Positions 61,113 through 64,000 of a DNA stretch of 64,000 nucleotides are shown in pieces; within the stretch, counting starts at the first letter, position 1, and every line of letters starts with the position of its first letter. The DNA is from Pseudoclavibacter terrae (GTDB lineage Bacteria > Actinomycetota > Actinomycetes > Actinomycetales > Microbacteriaceae), in assembly GCF_008831075.1 (NCBI RefSeq), contig NZ_WBJX01000004.1, forward strand, positions 297,358 through 361,357, given 5' to 3'. The notes under the pieces were generated by a model, which saw only the letters and a program-made list of their open reading frames with translations, had not been told where the DNA came from and did no database searches. The translations under genes and the position numbers were made by a program.

Positions 61113-61295
61113 CGGGCGCCTCTTCGGAGTTGGGGGGACGACGGCGCCTGGAGGCCTGGAGACCTGGAGACCTTTCCTGGCGATCCCCGTGCTTTCCGAC
61201 GGCCTATGAACCAGGATCAGTGTGGACGCCGAATTCCCCCGCCTTCCCGTCGGCCGTCCGTGGCACCTCGCCGCTCCCCCATCGAGAGGTCCTCC

Positions 61296-62024
61296 ATGTC
61301 GAATCCCACCCCCACGCGTTCCCGCACCGACCTCTCACGTCGATCCTTCGTGACGGGCGCCGCCTGGTCCGCGCCGATCATCGCCGTCGCTGCGGCGTCG
61401 CCGCTCGCCGCGGCGTCAGCGACCTGCACGCAGGACGCGCAGATCAGCTGGTCGAGCACCTTCACCGCGACGGACACGCAGAACGGTTCGGGCAGCTTCC
61501 AGACGCCGAGCGGTGAGGTCGTGAACTACACGGTCACCGTTCTCACGGGTGTGAACATCGAAGTCCCTGCGACGTCCGACAATCTCAACACCACGGGCGA
61601 CGGCATCTTCCTCGGCGACCGGCAGCTCGTCGCTGCGGCGACCAAGGAGTTCGACGGGACCTACACGCAGACGACGACGGTCACGTTCGACCAGCCGATC
61701 GAGAGCATCCGCTTCCGGGTCTTCGACGTCGATGGCAGCGAGTTCTACCGAGAGCATCTCCGTGTGACCGGCCTCCCGGGCGTGGTGGCGACGCCAGGCA
61801 ACCGGGTCGAGTTGGAACCCGTGTCCGGTACCTACCGGCCAACTGAGGATCTCCCCATCGGGCCTGTCATCGCGGGATCGGTCTCCTATGCAGCCAGCGG
61901 CCCGACGAGCTCCTTCACCGTCGAGCTCACGACGCCGCGGACCGCGGTTCCACCCCAGGGCGTCCTGAGCCACGGGGTGCGGATGACGAACCTCACGTAT
62001 GCGGCGGCGTGCGCGACGGCGTGA
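61296..62024 (+). CDS. Tat-exported protein, hypothetical
   Basis: A 242-residue protein with a classic twin-arginine motif SRRSFVTGAAW and hydrophobic stretch APIIAVAAASPLAAASA, cleaved near residue 41. The mature ~200 residues are beta-rich (IESIRFRVFDVDGSEFY, SSFTVELTTPRTA) and hold two Cys (TCTQDAQ near the start, AAACATA near the end). Its signal region is clearly related to that of 57635-58093. ATG 61296 has GAGAGGT upstream. Secreted surface protein of unknown role. Confidence 0.75.
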   Translation: MSNPTPTRSRTDLSRRSFVTGAAWSAPIIAVAAASPLAAASATCTQDAQISWSSTFTATDTQNGSGSFQTPSGEVVNYTVTVLTGVNIEVPATSDNLNTTGDGIFLGDRQLVAAATKEFDGTYTQTTTVTFDQPIESIRFRVFDVDGSEFYREHLRVTGLPGVVATPGNRVELEPVSGTYRPTEDLPIGPVIAGSVSYAASGPTSSFTVELTTPRTAVPPQGVLSHGVRMTNLTYAAACATA

Positions 62025-62073
62025 TCTCGCGCTGACCTGGCGGGCTCGCAGCGCTCCCGGGCGGCTCACCGAG

Positions 62074-62880
62074 CTACTGGCCCGCCTGCGCCTCGTCCCA
62101 TCCCTGCTGCGGGGTGTCGCAGGTGTCGCGGAACACGTACTGCGAGGGCAGCTTGCGCTGGTGCGACGACCAGTCGATGGCGGGGCGGCGCTGCTCCTTG
62201 GGGAGGTACCCGAGGCGGTAGACGGCCATGAGCTCGAACTCGTCCGGCACCTTGAGGAGGTCGACGATCTTGTCCCACTGGCCGGGCACCTCCATGGGGA
62301 ACGACACGAACTGGATGCCCATGCCGATCTCACCCGTGGTGAGCCAGATGTTCTCCATGGCCGCGCCCATGCTGAACACCGAGTAGAACGACGACAGCTC
62401 CCCCGGCCGGTATTCGGAACGGTCGAGCATGACGCCGAGGAGGAGCGGGGATCCGGCGACGAGCTTCCGGTTCTCCTCGCCGAGCGTGTTGGGGACGCGC
62501 AGGGAGTTCATGAGGAACTGGCCTCGCTTCGTGAAGACCTGACTCGTGAACGGCCGCAGGGGCGCGGGGAGCTTGTCGAACAGCATCCCGTCGCGCCGCT
62601 GCTCCATCTCCTCCTTGCTGAAGCGGAAGTACGGCTTGTAGCGCTCGAAGAAGGTGCCGTTGCTCATGGCGGTTGTCATGCTCTCGCCGCTGATGCTCGC
62701 GATCGCCTCGATCGTCTCGCGCGCCTCGACGACCACGAACCGCCACGGCTGGCTGTTCAGCTGCGAGGGCGCGCGACCGGCGACCTCCATGAGGAGGCGC
62801 TGGTGCTCCTCGCTGACGGGATCGGGGAGGAAGGGGCCGTTCGTGGTCTTGCGGCGTCGCAGAACGTCGAGGAATTCCAT
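62074..62880 (-). CDS. Nitroreductase-family protein
   Basis: A 268-residue FMN-dependent oxidoreductase: [15 protein letters not shown] at the start in the FMN-phosphate position, [18 protein letters not shown], then [25 protein letters not shown] and [16 protein letters not shown]. These are nitroreductase landmarks; the ~80-residue insert between them makes it longer than NfsB-type enzymes. Reduction of nitro, quinone or ene substrates is possible. ATG 62880 begins the fold. Confidence 0.88.
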   Translation of the reverse strand: MEFLDVLRRRKTTNGPFLPDPVSEEHQRLLMEVAGRAPSQLNSQPWRFVVVEARETIEAIASISGESMTTAMSNGTFFERYKPYFRFSKEEMEQRRDGMLFDKLPAPLRPFTSQVFTKRGQFLMNSLRVPNTLGEENRKLVAGSPLLLGVMLDRSEYRPGELSSFYSVFSMGAAMENIWLTTGEIGMGIQFVSFPMEVPGQWDKIVDLLKVPDEFELMAVYRLGYLPKEQRRPAIDWSSHQRKLPSQYVFRDTCDTPQQGWDEAQAGQ

Positions 62881-63023
62881 GCGCTGAGTCTGTCGTATCC
62901 GCCTGAAACGTTTGTCGAGCGATCACTGCCAGGGAAATGGCCCTCTCGCACTCGCCCTGAAGGGCGATTCGGCTGGCAGCGATCGCGAAGACAAGGCCAA
63001 GAAAGGGTGTTTGGCTGGCATCG

Positions 63024-63362
63024 TCAGCGGCGAGTGGATGCGCGGATTGCGAGCGCGTAGAAGGGTGCTGCGGTGAGGGCGAGCGACGGGTGGCGTCGCG
63101 AGTGCGTGCCGGCGAAGGGGATCGCGGCGAGCGGCACCGCGGTCGGCAGCAGCAGCTTCCCTGCGCGGCGGCGGCTCTCGTCGCGGCTCGTGAGCAACGC
63201 GACGCCCGCGGCGAGTGTCAGCGCGGATGTGCAGATGTAGAGGGCATGGTGGATCCAGTGCCAGCGTCCTGTTCGCACGACCCCGGTCGCAACACTGGCG
63301 CCAAGCGCGCAGTTGGCGGCGTAGCTCGTCGTCGCGGCGACCAGCAGCGGGGGCACGTTCAC
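63024..63362 (-). CDS. Hypothetical small membrane protein
   Basis: A 112-residue protein with about three hydrophobic helices (near 3-22, 38-58, 70-88) and a HWIHHALYICTSALTLAAG segment. GTG start at 63362. No family recognised. The gap of 143 bases to the nitroreductase contains a short direct repeat, TTCGGCTGGCA/TTTGGCTGGCA. Confidence 0.6.
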   Translation of the reverse strand: MNVPPLLVAATTSYAANCALGASVATGVVRTGRWHWIHHALYICTSALTLAAGVALLTSRDESRRRAGKLLLPTAVPLAAIPFAGTHSRRHPSLALTAAPFYALAIRASTRR

Positions 63363-63426
63363 GACGCCGAACCTACACGGGCGGCCTGAAGCGAACGCCG
63401 GGCGGGTGCGAGAAGCTGAGGCTGAC

Positions 63427-63506
63427 GCAGGGAACTGGAGCCGGGCGCAAGGAGCTGGAGCCGGGCGCAGGGAACTGAAGCCGGGCGCAAGGAGCTGGAG
63501 CTCGTC
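63427..63506. repeat. 20 bp tandem repeat, about four units
   Basis: Four consecutive 20-base units alternate between GCAGGGAACTGGAGCCGGGC and GCAAGGAGCTGGAGCCGGGC types; the last is diverged at its 3' end. It fills most of the 168-base gap between two minus-strand genes. Confidence 0.8.
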
Positions 63507-63530
63507 GCTCAGTCCGGGTCGCGCATCCGC

Positions 63531-64000
63531 TCACCGTTGCGGTGTGAGCGTCTCGTCTCGGGTCAGCAGCAGTCGGTAGGGGAACTGGCGTCGCACGCAC
63601 CAGCTCTGAGGCACCGCGGCACGGAGTTCGGGGGCCGTGTAGCTGCGGCGGATGGAGAGGGTGCCGTCGTAGTGGACGAACGACCCGCGGTCGAGGGGTT
63701 TCGTCGCGGCGCCGAACGCGGCGAGCGCAAGGCGTCCGCGCTCGATGTCGCTGTGCAGGGCGAGCGGCGCGAGGGCCGCACTGTCGGCGAGAAGGCTGGT
63801 GAGCGTGTGCGGGTTGAGGTGGTGCAGCAGGTGGTTGGAGGTGACGATGTCGAACCGCTCCCCCGCCGCCACGAGCTCCCCGCTTGACGCCGCCCGGAAG
63901 TGCACGCCGCGCTGCGTCAGCCCGCGCGACTCGACGAACTCGTGCGCGCGTTCATCCGGGTCGATGGCGGTGACCTCGAGCCTGAGCCCGTCGCGCGCCG
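63531..64000 (-). CDS. Class I SAM-dependent methyltransferase, partial (N-terminus beyond window)
   Basis: The last ~156 residues of a methyltransferase; the frame is open to the window edge. VTAIDPDERAHEFVES is the acidic-loop strand binding SAM ribose, RFDIVTSNHLLHHL is motif IV with the HHL pattern, and the ALHSDIERGRLALAAFG segment recalls methyltransferases beside type III polyketide synthases. Only the C-terminal part is seen, so the substrate cannot be judged. Confidence 0.8.
   Translation of the reverse strand, partial: ARDGLRLEVTAIDPDERAHEFVESRGLTQRGVHFRAASSGELVAAGERFDIVTSNHLLHHLNPHTLTSLLADSAALAPLALHSDIERGRLALAAFGAATKPLDRGSFVHYDGTLSIRRSYTAPELRAAVPQSWCVRRQFPYRLLLTRDETLTPQR

Noticed and set aside
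63427-63506. Short CRISPR or origin iterons from 20 bp repeats
   Set aside because: The units are directly adjacent with no spacers, only four in number, and no replication gene is nearby.

Overview
The window is high-GC DNA with compact, overlapping genes (ATGA and GTGA junctions), several apparently leaderless genes, an LAxTG-type sortase signal and twin-arginine exported proteins. This points to an actinobacterium, most likely Microbacteriaceae; the assignment is from gene style and content, not from a marker gene. No rRNA, tRNA, CRISPR array or intact transposase was seen.

Layout. (1) 202-6936, minus strand: a six-gene catabolic operon (two FAH-fold enzymes, cyclase-family hydrolase, FAD monooxygenase, ACMSD-type amidohydrolase, thiolase) whose substrate I cannot name. 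(2) 7129-7806: a Phd/YefM-type antitoxin followed by what looks like an internally deleted toxin gene, then an SDR. (3) 8986-16860, minus strand: a complete 4-hydroxybenzoate/protocatechuate branch of the beta-ketoadipate pathway in one overlapping operon, pobA-pcaH-pcaG-pcaB-pcaL-pcaI-pcaJ-pcaF. The 3' ends of both catabolic operons, each ending in a thiolase gene, are followed by copies of the same structured ~170 bp repeat. (4) 17000-28400: an accessory-looking stretch with a serine hydrolase, a paralogous pair of membrane proteins, a possible multi-domain immunity-like protein, a regulator plus two ABC transporters, and at least five copies of a small palindromic repeat around AACCCATGGGTT. 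(5) 28531-33515: ABC transporter with a NarL-type two-component system, then TetR and a DHFR-like reductase.

(6) 33561-40334: a four-gene operon (sugar MFS importer, GH3 beta-glucosidase, DHA2-type exporter, polyphosphate-glucokinase-like kinase) divergent from a TetR gene, with a perfect 22 bp palindrome between them; it reads as uptake and hydrolysis of a beta-glucoside, use of the glucose and disposal of the aglycone. (7) 40418-44126: GlxA-type regulator with divergent cysteine hydrolase and HAD phosphatase, an alpha/beta-hydrolase remnant, a GNAT protein. (8) 44413-50740: inositol/polyol-like operon (Gfo/Idh/MocA, TIM-barrel isomerase, LacI, membrane protein, MFS) divergent from a sugar-porter gene that has no canonical start codon. 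(9) 50948-52781: msrB-msrA and a MarR gene preceded by a 57-residue membrane protein. (10) 52953-54404: a sortase-anchored DUF3494 (ice-binding-like) surface protein with 17 ten-residue repeats. (11) 54580-57426: IclR regulator divergent from an extradiol (catechol 2,3-dioxygenase-type) enzyme, and an SDR. (12) 57635-62024: two related Tat-exported proteins around an IclR/hutH histidine-degradation pair with clear operators. (13) 62074-64000: nitroreductase, small membrane protein, and a methyltransferase cut by the window end.

Taken together the window suggests a soil or plant-associated organism that feeds on aromatic acids, plant glucosides, histidine and polyols. The extradiol dioxygenase at 55505 is a candidate ring-cleaving partner for operon 1, which has a hydroxylase and downstream hydrolases but no dioxygenase of its own; this link is inference.
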